DNA of 64,000 bases from Gonapodya prolifera JEL478. Its lineage: Eukaryota; Monoblepharomycota; Monoblepharidomycetes; Monoblepharidales; Gonapodyaceae. Under the pieces are notes generated by a model. That model saw only the letters and a program-made list of their open reading frames with translations. It was not told the DNA's origin and searched no databases. The position numbers and the translations under genes are program-made. Shown one piece after another: positions 1 to 11,300 of the stretch. Where the stretch lies: NCBI GenBank assembly GCA_001574975.1, contig KQ965737.1:474288-538287 (forward strand), read 5' to 3'. The first letter of the stretch is position 1. The number at the start of each line of letters is the position of its first letter.

Positions 1-2247
1 TGAACGTTGAAAGTGCTTTGCTGCTAGACGAAGAAGATATACTAAAGCGACGTAATGTCTTCGGAATAACCCACCCCCGTCCAACCCATTTTAGGTCCCC
101 CTGAAGGCATCGTTCAATCGAGGGCTCAGACCCACCGCTTGGAGGGTGTAGCACCCTGCACCTGGCACCTGGTCAGGACGAGTTCGCGTTCCTGGCGTCG
201 GAGATCGGTCGAACTTCGCGGGGCATGTCGTCCACCCGAAAGGAGGGCATGTTGTCAATGGGTGCTTGGGCGTCTATTATCGCCCACAGGTGGGTGAGCG
301 CCTCAAGTATGCTGGAGGGAAGAGTGGCGGGAGGCACGCGATCTTGAAAGCACTCCAAATGGATACTAATTTCATTACAGTTGACTCACAACATTTCCGG
401 TCTCCGATAACACTTGAGCTCTAACAGAACAGAGCTCAAGGTCGTCATTCGTTCATGCACAAGGCAATTGTTCACAGATTACCGAGTTTATTCCTGATAC
501 AAATGCTTCCTATGAGTTACTTTAGGGGGGAGAGATGTCCGCTTAGTCGATCCGTCTTAGTACTTTTCTTCGCTGAGTCGTGGGGCGAGCTGTCAGCCGT
601 TCGCTGCCAAGTCGCAGCGAAACGTTTCCAGAACGCGCTTCGTGGAAGTCGCTCGCCAAAGCGTTCCAAAAAGTTTCATTCAGCGTGGAATCCTGGTGCA
701 TCAAGGGGAAAGAGAACAAGGACACGTCAAGAGAACTGCGTTTTTCTTCACTGAAAAGCGAAAAGTTAAGTGATACTCATCATCTCGATTGTCGATCCAC
801 TTGTCACCACCCAGCCACCCGTGAAGAGTATTATCCACGCACCCAGCACGTCGAGCAGACCGACAAGGCGCAGACACGTGTGACTCCGTTCCCACTCCGT
901 CGATCTGGATAAAAGCCCGTGCATTTGATCCTTGCCACATCCATTTGCGTCCATAGATCCCGAAGCCAACGCACAGCACGCAATGAGCTGAAGCTCTGGG
1001 AGGGTCACAGGCGGTCTGTCCAGGTCTCCCTACAGGCTGTATGGGCGGTTGGGAGAGCGGAAGAAAGCACCTGGGCATTCCTTCTGCGACCCTCCTCCTT
1101 TGTGCTTTTTTACCTCGGGAGGGAAACCGACTTGGCAATATAATACTAATGAAAGGCTAATGTCGTTGGTAGTTGACACTCGACATTTCCTCTTACACTC
1201 ATCTCCATCTGCACTACAAAGCAACTCTTACAGCATATGGTCGAAGAACCGCTCGCTTTCCCCAACTGGGTGAAGGGTGAAATGTAATGTCAAACGGACG
1301 TGACATTGGACAAACGAAGAATAAAGGGGTGTCTCTGATGGTGTATTTGCTGCGTACGAGGCCAAGGTCACCGTCGGTCGAGTACAGAGTCCCCCAGCGA
1401 AGAAGCTACAAGGCATTGGCGTACTTTCATCAACTCTACACCCGGCGTCCGTACTAATCCACCGCACGATGATTCCTCGCCCTAATGTCAGCGGTCCTCG
1501 CACTGGCCATCTACGTAGAGCCCGACCAGCGCGCGCGGTGTGGATTGACAGTCCCAAGCAGGCGACCAGCGCAAACCCAAACTTAGTAGCCGCTCTTATG
1601 ATTTCAGGGACGTGCCATCACACCGATATTTCCCTTCCGACAGGGAAGGACGCGCTGCCACCGCTGGGATGCGATTTGAAAAATGCGGAAATGTGGAACA
1701 AGATGTGTGGCACATCTTGCAACTTGTGTTGCTGGGGCCAACGGACCCACAGTTGCGCGGAGACTTGCATTGGTTGATTATGCAAAGCTGAGACAAAGTT
1801 GAAAGCTACCGACGATTGGTGAGTGCAGGAAAGGGTGAGAAAGTTCGATTATGTGCATTCAAACGGCATTCGTCGCCCTGTATGGAATTGGAATGAGGTG
1901 GAAGCAGGAGCTGGGGCAAAAGAAGGTGGAAGAGGGATTTGGAGGTAAAAGTCGAACCCGCAAATTGGGCGTTATTGGAGTCAAAAGTGGCAGCAGTTGT
2001 CGCCACAGTTGCCCTGCTCCACATCTTTTTGATTCTCTTTAAGTAATCTGGAAGCCTCGGGAGCGTTCATTTGTGTTTGACAGTTGCCTTCTGACGTAAC
2101 TCTGCCTTAGGTTGCACAACCTGGAGTTTTGGCGTTCCGACTCTCTACACATTTACGTACGTGTCTACATTATAAGATTAGTTGTACGTTTATTCTTATC
2201 ATAACGTTCCCCACCAGGACGCGTTACAAACCCTCGCACACCACATC
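1..2247. other. 2.2 kb without a recognisable gene
   Basis: Only short, mutually overlapping open frames occur here, with no family motif and no chain of frames joined by good splice sites. One minus-strand frame (173-358) has protein-like composition and could be the last exon of an unseen gene, but nothing upstream connects to it. The stretch lies downstream of the minus-strand carrier gene that ends at 2248, so part of it may be 3' untranslated sequence. Confidence 0.5.
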
Positions 2248-3834
2248 TCAAATCGGCTTCACATTCGCCAACCTCCGCAGCCACTCCATGACCAAAAACG
2301 TCGTGATCGTATGCGGCCCTATCCGGAACCAGTTCTTGCGAGTGGGGGGCGGTGAGTGAGTGAGTGCGTGCGTTTTCCACCGTGACTGAGCAATCAGCAT
2401 GCAGGCGACTCACGGGGATGAAGCCCTGGTACAGGCCGAGAAACCCTTCTCGGCGTACGGTCTTGACGAAGCAGTCTAGGGTGTTTTTCTGGCGCGGCGG
2501 CGGGCGTCACATGGGTGGGTGGGTGGAAAGGGGGAAGGTAGACCGACTCACGTATTTTGAGAGTGATCCGTCAGGGTTTCGCTGCTGACTGGTGTGGAGG
2601 CGTCAAGTAGTGTCACTGCATCAGCGAGACGACGGACTCTTACTTCATAAACCGTGATTTTACTAAACTAAGGGGTTGGACGAGATTGTCACTTATCGAA
2701 CTCGCAACCAGAGCAGTACCGGAACGCCTCACTCACTCAATAGGAGACGTCGTCAGTGCGCAGGCCAAACCCGCCCACATCGAACACACCAAGTGGAGGT
2801 GAATGCCCTCCCCCATCCACCCAGAGCGGAGGATAATGCCCTTGGAATGGTCATACGACGGCACTGGAACAGGTTCGGGTTCATGGGGGTCAGCTCCACG
2901 CCAACGTGAGTGACACCATCACGACCGCTCACGTTGAGTTCCCGTCAACAGCATCGCGCGTTGCACGTTGGGCCCTGTTCCTTGGTACAGCCCGCGAAGT
3001 CCCGCGGTCCGCACGATGCTGGTCAGAGCGTCCCACGTGTTCCGATACAGAAGGGTACCGTCAGGCCGATAGCTCTGCATTCGTACTTTTACGAGGTCTG
3101 ATGTGGTGTTGCCGGAGGTTCGGGAAAGGGAATGAATGTGAGTGGTGAGCAATGGGATTGCGATAGGGCAGGGAGGCGGACTCCTCGGTCAGCGCCTAGC
3201 AGCGCTTAGGCCTCGGTGCTCGCAGGTCTCCGTCGCTCGATCCCCCCCCCCCCCCGCTCGCGTTGCTGGCACGCCCTACTCGCTCCAGCCCCCTCAGAGA
3301 ACGTACCGCCATCGGCCTTTGCCGCCCCCCCCCCCCCCCGGAACCCACCAAACGGATTAAAAATGGCCGATCCGACAGCCCCCGAAAATCCGCCAGCGAG
3401 GAGTTTTTTCCACAATGCTTCCGGCTTTCCCTGCGTCTGCACGAAACGATGTCGGATGTAATCGTACAACCCCATTCGCAGGGTCGAGTACGATGCCTCA
3501 CGAAGGAGAGCGGCAGTGAGACCTCGGTAGAGACCTCTAACGCCCTCCTCTCTCCAAATGACGGGAATCCCACGGATCAGACCCTTGTACCGTCGCGATT
3601 CACCCTGCAGCTGCATCCGGACTTTGCATACGTCGATGGGGTTCGTGACGAGAGCGGCTGCCATGCACGCGGTGCCTCCGAAAAAGAAGCGCTCCCAGGG
3701 CAGAGCATCGCTGTGTGAGGATGGTTTGGGGTGATTACCGAAGACGGAAGCAATCGTGAGGGAGCTCACCGATACATAACGCCGACCGCTGTGTCCTGTG
3801 GAGGTCCGAGCACATGCTGCCGAGGAGACGCCAT
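2248..3834 (-). CDS. Mitochondrial carrier protein (SLC25), UCP/dicarboxylate-carrier-like
   Basis: This should be an inner-mitochondrial-membrane metabolite carrier with three tandem modules of two helices each. Module 1 shows NPIDVCKVRMQLQGE and then EGVRGLYRGLTAALLREASY. Module 2 shows GGFSGAVGSAIFNP joined across an intron to FDLVKVRMQ, then GLRGLYQGTGPNVQRA. Module 3 shows PSYDHSKGIILRSG, an SPID..VKSR signature, EGFLGLYQGF and a C-terminal tail ending NVKPI. The start at 3834 (MASPRQH) comes from an upstream exon that splices cleanly (gtgagc...cacacag) onto DALPWERFFFGG. The alternative start at 3769 would be inside that intron. Module resemblance is to the UCP/dicarboxylate branch (LLREASYSTLRMGLYDYIR), but the substrate cannot be read from sequence. 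The intron at 3098-3348 is unusually long (251 bp) and carries poly-C runs and a repeat shared with another gene. The last small exons (2400-2660) are only approximately placed. The gene is divergent from the receptor gene starting at 3967. Confidence 0.85.
3098..3348 (-). repeat. Long intron with poly-C tracts and a dispersed repeat
   Basis: This is the intron between the two halves of the second carrier module (NPF|DLVKV). On the plus strand it holds two long C runs (about 3242-3256 and 3325-3339). At about 3180-3240 it holds a GC-rich block whose minus-strand reading contains GAGGCCTAAGCGC and GGCGCTGACCGAGG. The same words, in the sense orientation of the host gene, occur in the second intron of the dehydratase gene at 7188-7404. 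Most introns in this window are 40-90 bp, so both repeat-bearing introns are oversized. Confidence 0.6.
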
Positions 3835-3966
3835 TCGGCGGGTCGAGTTTCGGCGATTGTGGGCGGGAAGAACGGGCTGAAACTCTAAGGCAGGCAGCAC
3901 TGACCGAAGCCGCAGCCCTTCCTCATCATACTCAGTGTGTACTCCGATCAACGCACGAATCCATCC
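3835..3966. promoter_or_regulatory. Short divergent promoter region, carrier / dCache receptor
   Basis: About 130 bp separates the proposed start codons of the minus-strand carrier and the plus-strand receptor, so the two genes must share or abut promoter sequence. No TATA box or other defined element was recognised. Confidence 0.4.
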
Positions 3967-6626
3967 ATGTCTGCGCTCGCAACGGGAACGCTCACCGCGG
4001 ACAGCGCATCGCAGTCAAAGAACAACAACTCGTTTACGAACCGGAGCTCGATCACCGAACCCAAGAAGCGAGGATGCACGCTTCCACTGCGATCCGCAAT
4101 CATTGTGATGGTGCTGATCAAGTGAGTTGGAGAGATTCATTGACTCCTGAAAGCACAGCTCATCAAGCATTTGGCGAGCAGCATCGCTATGATCGCTGTG
4201 ATCCTTATCGCCATCACAAGTGTTTCGTCTGGTGCGAGCAACGATGATGCCATAGCACAAGGTAGTATACGAATGCGCAGCAAATACTCCGCAGATCGCA
4301 GATCTTCAACAACTATGGCCTCCTAATCATATCTAAAAGGTACCTCGGACATTCGGTTATTGGCAAACGCGATCCAGAAAGACACGTCGATAGCCATCCG
4401 TAATCATATCGCCAACTACTTGGACAAGGTAACGCCCCGGCGTGACGCGTGACGAGCAACGGTGTACTGAGCGGTACTGAAATATTCGTCCGAACGTGGA
4501 CAGATTATTGGCATCTGCAACACAACAACCAAATTTATGCAACGCGGCTTCGCGGATCCGAACGACTTTGAGTGCGTTCCCAAGATTTTCGCTCTGCTGT
4601 AAAGCGTTCGCGCTCTCATCTCCACCTGCACCAGCAAATCTGTTTTGTTCTTGAGAGACCAGGCCGACTTGGTCAAAGAAAACTTATACGTGAGTGCTCA
4701 CAGAGCACGGCTCAAGAGCGGTATCCCTAACGTGGCCTTCTTCGCGCAGACCTACAGCTACTACAACAACGACACCATGGAGCAACTCGGGATCGGCCCC
4801 GTGCTCTCCAACTACACCACTTTCAGCAACGTCAGTGAGTTGCAATGTCTTCCCTTTGAGGGCCAGAGACTTGTTTTTGACAGGACCCGACCCGACCCGA
4901 CCCCAGCTTACAACCCATCTGCGCCGCTGCAGTACTTTGTCCTGTACTACGCCAAGAACAAGACGTGCAACAACGTGTGTCCTGTTCAAAGCACGGCGGG
5001 GAAGCTCAGGAAGTATTTGTACAATGAGTGGGTTTTCCTCTCTCGCTGCTTCATGACGTCAGCAGTGGTGCTGACAACACGTGTTTTGTTTTTTCAAAGC
5101 ACGACGCAATCGGTCACGACTCTGCTTGATATTGTGAGTGATAAAACGATGAGCGACGGGTGAGAACAAGATAAAAGAAGTTGATGAACAGACGGCCACG
5201 GAGTACAAGGCGTGGACTCGCACGTGGTGGATTAAGAACCAGGTACGGTGCGAGGATACATGCTTCCCACCAAACGGGAGTACGAAATCTCACCCCTCTT
5301 GTTCTCGTTTTGGTGCCACTTGCCAGCCCGCCGGAGACGTCTACTTCACACCCGCCTACGTGACCGTCTTCCTCTCCATCGTGCAAACAATCTCCTACCC
5401 CATCTACAACAGCACAAACCAGTTCGTCGCCGGTGGAGGGTTCTCGTTCAGCGTGTACTCGCTGTCGTCCGTCCTGGACAGCTTGCAGGGCGTGTCCACG
5501 AACAACACCCTGTCCTACTAGATTTCGCCAGAGGGAGCTGTGCTGGGAATGTCGGGGCTGGGGAGTGATGCTACGGTGAGAGTTCTCATTTTGTCGTGCA
5601 ATGCTTGCACGGCGCAGCATGCCGCGTGCAGCGAGCGGGCAGGGCTGGGCAGGGCTGGGCAGGGCAGAAGTTCACTTACATCCGGTCGTGTTCTCTGCCT
5701 CTGCAGCAACTCCTCATTGGCACGCCGCCATCCATAAAAACCATATGGAACTTTCCCAAGAACCAGTACCCTTTGCTCAACATTTCGGCGGCCACGATCT
5801 ACAACTACTCGGGTCGAAACCTGTCGTCGCGATTCCCGGACGCGCAGTTCGCCGTCGAGAACTACATGTACGAGGTTACGTCGTACTATGCCGCGAATTA
5901 CAAGTGGATTATCGTGTCTGGAGCGGTGGGTGGCGTGATGTCGTGGTTGGTTAGTGGCTTGAGCTCTGATGGGTTGCGGGTCAATGGAATAGCCCACGTC
6001 GGATTACCTCCAAGGCACGGAGAACTTGTCGGCGCGGCTGAGCAGTCGTTACTCTCAGACGCAGAAGACTGTTATTGGGATCGGTGAGTAGGGGCTTTTT
6101 GGGTCGGTTCGAGCCACGTGTTACAGTACTTGAGCACCTTGATCTTCGAACATAAAAAAACAGCTGTTGCCATCGTTGTGACAATGTCGATCGCATCGGC
6201 AATATTCACCGAAGTGTTCATCGCGGTCCCTCTGCGCACAATGGTTGCCACGATCGAGAAAGGTGCGTGACGCCACACGTGGGTTGGCTGTCAACAATTG
6301 TCTCACAAGGGTAATCTATTCCCGAAGCCACGACGTTCGATTTCAGCGCGGTGCGCGACGGCACGTTGAACAAGTATACGCTCATTTCGGAGGTGCAAGT
6401 CACGCTGGCGCACTTTATGACGATGCTTACAGTGTTTGCCAACAGTCTGAAACGTAAGCACGGTGTTTATTCCTGGCGTGGATTTGGGAGTCATGACCTC
6501 TTTTGCACGACAGAAAACAAGGAGCTGACCAATCCAAAGAAAGGGAACATCATGTCCACCGCGTCGGGTGGCCCACCCACTGCTTCCGTCAGCCAGCCCG
6601 TCAAGTCGATTGCCGCCTTGAACTGA
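3967..6626 (+). CDS. Two-transmembrane sensor with dCache-like extracellular domain and HAMP-like segment; in-frame stop
   Basis: The gene has about eight exons. A short basic N-terminus (MSALATGTLTADSASQSKNN...) leads to TM1 (SIAMIAVILIAITSV). A Ser/Thr/Tyr-rich extracellular region with many N-x-S/T sites follows, including NYTTFSNVS and the Cache-like PAGDVYFTPAYVTVFLSIVQ. TM2 is near 6155-6240 (TMSIASAIFTEVFIAVPL), followed by a HAMP-like stretch (TFDFSAVRDGTLNKYTLISE) and a short tail. Proteins with this front half usually continue into a nucleotide cyclase or kinase, and the extracellular part resembles dCache sensors of zoosporic fungi. Here translation ends about 100 residues after TM2, with no effector domain. 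In the frame of the surrounding exons a TAG lies at 5519-5521 (NNTLSY/stop/ISPEGAV). It is either a real nonsense change, a sequence error (CAG to TAG would restore Gln), or avoided by a 69-bp intron from gtgtac to ctactag. Function is inferred; the ligand is unknown. Confidence 0.6.
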
Positions 6627-6825
6627 GGCTGATGGTTGAATGACAATCATAATGCAAAGACAACTCACTTTACGAGAGTTTTACGAGAGTTTATCACAGA
6701 GTGTGTGTGCATGCCGGTTGAATTGGTGCCTCTGGTTGAATTCAATTTTCCGCTCGGCATTGTCGCGCTGCCCGTCTTTCGCTCGCCCCATCCGCTTTCG
6801 ATTCCTCCCTCCTCCCTCCTCTGCA

Positions 6826-8320
6826 ATGCACCGCGCACACTCTGCGCTCGCCCTCTTCCGATCCCCGTGCAATCGCATCGGCGCGCCTTCCGTGCGGTCC
6901 TTCTCGGCTTCCGCCCTTGCACGGACTGCCGTTTCCGCAGGTGAGACTTCAATACCGACTGACCGCATTTTCATGAAACTCGTGGCTGAAACGCACGTTA
7001 CGCTGGCCGGTTGCGGGGGTGTCAATGTCAAGACGAGCGAGACATCGAGCGCATCATGCGATGGGCAAAGAACAAGCAGGACGCAGGTCCCGTCAGATAC
7101 GAGCAATTCATTGGACCTGAGCCAGCGAGTCTGTTTGGCAATGCGAGTGCGATAAAGGAGGGCGATTTGGTCAGGACCTTCAAGGAGGTGGGTGATGGCA
7201 GTCTGAGCACAACAGGCGCTGACCGAGGTTCCCGTCGCGGAGCGGCATCGAAACCTAAGCGCCGAGAGGCGCTGACCGAGGCCATCACGCAGAGCGTGCG
7301 GCGAGGCCTAGGCGCATAGCGCCGACCGAGGACCGAGGCGACTGTCCCACGCAGAGCGTATGAACAACTGTAATCTCCTTTTGCACTGTCCTGTCCATGT
7401 CCAGGGCGACCCTCTCCTTCCCTACTATCACTTTTTCTACTTCCTCCGGCCTACACCCGAGTACGCGCTCGGGAGCGACGGGCACCCCGCCGACATCAAA
7501 CCACCTTCTTTCTCCGAACGCATGTTCGCCAACGCCACGCTAAAATTCAATACGGACAACCCCTTACGCGCGGGGGATCGCGGGTGGATGGAGGACAGCA
7601 TCGGCCCCGAAATTTCCGTCAAGCAGGGCGGGCAACGCGGCCCGCTCGTGTTTGTGCAGGAGCTGAAGAGGGTCGGCAATGATCGCGGGCTGTGTCTGGA
7701 AGAGATACGCAACGTGGTCTACTTCAAACCAAAGGCGGTGGTTGAGAAGGAGCGCGCCGAGGCCGAGGCCGCGAGCGGCGGTGTGAAAGCGGACACGACC
7801 GAAAAACCAAAGAAAGACGCCGCCGCCGGGAAGAAGAAGACAGACCCCAACGCCATCACCAAGGACACGCCGTTCGACTTTGAGAAAGTCGTGGTGCCGT
7901 CCAGGACATTGCTGTTCCGGTACTCAGCGCTCGTGTACTTCACCCACCGCATTCATTACGACCACCCGTACACCACAAAAGTTGAAGGGTACCCTGGTGC
8001 GTTATGACACATTTCACACTCTCGAGTCTTTGTGTTACTCACAGTCGTTTCAAGACCTCGTTGTGCACGGCCCCCTCGTGTCCTCGCTCCTCCTCTCCCT
8101 CCTCGACCACAACTTGCCGTCACCGTCGCCGGCCGCTCGCCTTTCGAATTCGCCACTTCTGGGACTTGAGGAGTACAGCTTCCGACTCAACTCGCCCTAC
8201 TTTGTCGACCGCGAGATCAGACTCCGAGGTCGCAAGGTCGACGCGGGGAAGTACGACGTGTGGGGAGTGGACAACGAGGGCAAAGTTGGTATTACGGGCA
8301 AAGCCGTCGTCAAGGAGTAA
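6826..8320 (+). CDS. HTD2: Mitochondrial 3-hydroxyacyl-thioester dehydratase, Htd2-like (hot-dog fold)
   Basis: It probably dehydrates 3-hydroxyacyl-ACP in mitochondrial type II fatty-acid synthesis, the route to lipoic acid precursors. The first exon encodes a basic, Ser/Arg-rich targeting peptide (MHRAHSALALF, VRSFSASALARTAVSA). Exon 2 gives RYEQFIGPEPASLFGN. Exon 3 has PYYHFFYFLRPTPEY and an Ala/Lys-rich low-complexity insert (about 7740-7860). It ends with the hot-dog catalytic segment HRIHYDHPYTTKVEGYP, which continues across an intron as DLVVHGPLVSSLLL. The C-terminus is LRGRKVDAGKYDVWGVDNEG and then VVKE. The His/Asp pair of the HRIHYD motif is intact, matching the MaoC/FAS1-type dehydratase half of fungal Htd2 and related itaconyl/mesaconyl-CoA hydratases. 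The ATG at 6826 is the first one giving a mitochondrial leader. Intron 2 (7188-7404, 217 bp) contains repeats. The gene converges with the DNA-PKcs gene only 76 bp away. A related CoA-hydratase specificity cannot be excluded. Confidence 0.78.
7188..7404 (+). repeat. Long intron with degenerate ~51-bp tandem repeat
   Basis: The intron (gtgggtg...gtccag) interrupts the dehydratase gene. It carries three copies of GCGC(T/C)GACCGAGG near 7216, 7268 and 7319, about 51 bp apart. The intervening sequence is recognisably similar (CGGAGCGG/CAGAGCGTGCGG, then CCTAAGCGC/CCTAGGCGC). The same words occur in the carrier intron at 3098-3348, sense to that gene as well. This could be a GC-rich minisatellite or the remnant of an element that tolerates or creates introns. 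Confidence 0.6.
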
Positions 8321-8396
8321 ATAATACATCATTATGCCATGCCACGAATCTTCTGCGTCTCGTAACAAGCATCGGCAGCATCGGGGTTCGATCACG

Positions 8397-11300
8397 TCAC
8401 ATCCACGGGTTCCAGCCCGACCATATCCGCCCCAACGCCCACGTATCTGTCGCCAGGTCAAGGAGGCAGTCAACCTGCTCCGCGACGGACGACGTTGTTT
8501 TCCCGACCGTTGCGCGCTTGTTGCGGGTCTTGTCACCGAGCGACACCTGTTCCATGTTTTTGAAGTACTTCTTGTCCCCGTGGCCGGCTTGCAACTCGAG
8601 GGCAATGATGTCTTGTGGTAATTGTGTATGTACTCAGCCAATAATTCGTAACCAAACCAAATGGGTTGAGCGGGAACTCACTTCCAGGATTCCAGCCTTC
8701 AAGTTTGCGACGTGCTATTAAAATTTTCTGGAAGGCAAACCAAGCCTTGGGCACCCCAGGCGTTGCGCTCCGACTTTCCGGAGTTTCGATGTCGAGATTC
8801 TCGAGTACCCTCTCAGCTGCAAACACACACGCGACGCTCAGCTCAAAACGAAAGTTTGGAAGTCCTTAATGTTGACAGCACTTACACATCTTCCTTGCAC
8901 GTTCTGTCGCTCTCTTCGACCAATCCAACACAGGTTCTTGAATGAAAACATCCATCACGTTCAGCAAGTCTTCCTTTCCCTCTCGTAGAGCTGTTTCATC
9001 AAAATTTAATCAAAAACGGGAGCATTTCAAAACACCCGGACGGCACCAACTCACCAGACAGTGTAGTGATCATTGATGGCCTCAGAAGAATGTCCTTTCC
9101 AAGAGGGTTTAAGACGCCTTCCATTTGGGGTGTCAGGCGGAAAGGCATCAACTCGGGTATAGGGAGGTTTTCCGTGGCAGATCTATACAATTTGTCAACG
9201 TGAAGAACAAACAAGCGTAAACCGCCACCGAATTACTTGCCCAAAAGCGTGACCGAAATCTATGGCTACAATCCGCCCACTTTTCAAGCAGAGCGTTGTT
9301 TGAAAACTTGTTGAAATTCGTTGAAATGCATTTATCACGAACCTTTTAACATCTATGAGGTGATTCTCCAGATGCCGGTCACCAATTCCTTGTGGCGGAC
9401 AGAACATTGTACAACAGTTCTGTGGCATGACCTTTCAGGACTCACCGAGTAGATAAGTTGCAATGCTAAGAGCGGCCAAGCTTTTGGTGAAGTTGTATCG
9501 AATATTCAAAAACGCTTCTGGAGTCACCGCCATCCGGTAGAGGAAGTCGCGAAGATACGATTTCGAGGGATACAAGTGAACCGAATTGATGTAAGAACGA
9601 GAAAGCTGATCGCCGTTGACCTTGGCCATGAGAGCTATGTAGTCTGCTCAAAAGAATAGAGTTGGCTCCGGTAGAGAGACCAGAATAGGCCATAACACTC
9701 ACGGTCCGCAAGAGTTCCGGTGCTTCTGCCGCTATTGGCGATTACCCATCTGTTCATGTTGGCAGCCCCCCTATTGTATATTTCATCGCCGCACATTGAT
9801 TTGATACAGTCACCGAGAGGTCGAGTATGTTCCTGGGGCACTGGTTTCAGAAGACGAAGGTGATTCATGGCAATTCGAACTCACAACCCATTCTAGGATT
9901 CCGAGCGATAACGTCATTGGTATCACCTGTAAGGAGTGAGTCGACGACAATTTGGATACTTTAGAACACTGTGGGAACTTCACCTTGTATGTTACGACCT
10001 CCAATCGATTATCTGCAGTCTTCACTGAAGCCCTGAGAATGCTATTCATAATCGTAAAGAGCTGCTCTATACGTTGATCTTGACGCAAATCCTCTCCGCC
10101 CTACCACACGATGTCAACACCAATCTGAAATGCGTGGGGTCAACAACAGTACGAACCTTAACCAAAACCAAGTGACTTTTTTCATCGAAGCCACGTATTT
10201 CCAGTCGCTTTGGTCGTCGAATTGAAGACATGCTGAGTATGGTGTTTCCAAATCCTGCAATGTGTACAACTTTCTCCATGTCCGGCTTTTGCAAACCTTC
10301 ATACTGACCGGGAAGTTCCAGAAACTGATGAGTGAAGCTGTGTTAGATATTGTGGATCGATTCTGACAGAATTTCTTGCTTGCCTCTGGGAAATTCCGGA
10401 AAGCATCGTAGTCTTCCAGCCAAGGTGAGTATCGATTAAGAGCAACTTTCCCCGAAGAACCGACACCATGTTCTTTGTTACTCTTCGGAAACTTCTGCTC
10501 GACTCCTCGCGCCGCTTCGATGATTTGTTTTGGGCTCATTCGACGAAGGTTAGCCCCATTCGATCCAAATACGCTTTCAGCGAGAGGCCTCAGAATCTTC
10601 GCATATTCTTCATGTTCCCTTCCCAAGCTCTGTGAAGTCAGGTATTTCCTCAGTTTTCCAAACTGAAATGTAAAATTGTGTCCTCAAATCCTGGATGACA
10701 CAGGAAATGCACAGTTCACATACCGAGGTTTCGATCTTGAGACTGGCAACTTCTGGGCGTGAATCATATGCCTCCTTCAGTCGATAGGATGTCACATCAG
10801 CTGGCTGAGAAACTTTAATTCGAACTCAACTTACCCTAACATCGCCAAGAAATGCTTTCCAAAAGTCTTTAGGCTCAGAAAGCTTCTCGAGCTCCTCAAC
10901 AAAAACATCTGTGAGTGGAGATCGAGTGGCATCGAGGAGTTTTTCCAAATTAATCTCGCTTTGCGCATCAGGTCGCTCGGGGGCATAAAGAAACTGTTCC
11001 ACATTGTTACCATCTCAATGAATCTCAAGTAAGACAGTACACGCACTTGCTCTTTGCTGATGACCATTTGATGATAAAGAGCACGAGGATAATCCTGGGC
11101 CAACTAGTTAAAGAGATACATCAGACATATTAGATTGAACCGCCAGGCGAGCACTCTCTTACTTTGTTCAGCACGTCAATTATTCGGCGACCAACGCTTT
11201 GATTCAACCGAGCAGCGAGTTGTGGTATCCATCGAAGGAACGTCCAAGATGGTATGATCTTCGCCTGACACTGCAAATGAGCTTCAACACAAACGAGCGT

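Noticed and set aside
173-358. Minus-strand frame that could be a terminal exon
   Set aside because: It has protein-like composition but no motif, and no upstream exon with matching splice signals was found between 360 and 2200.
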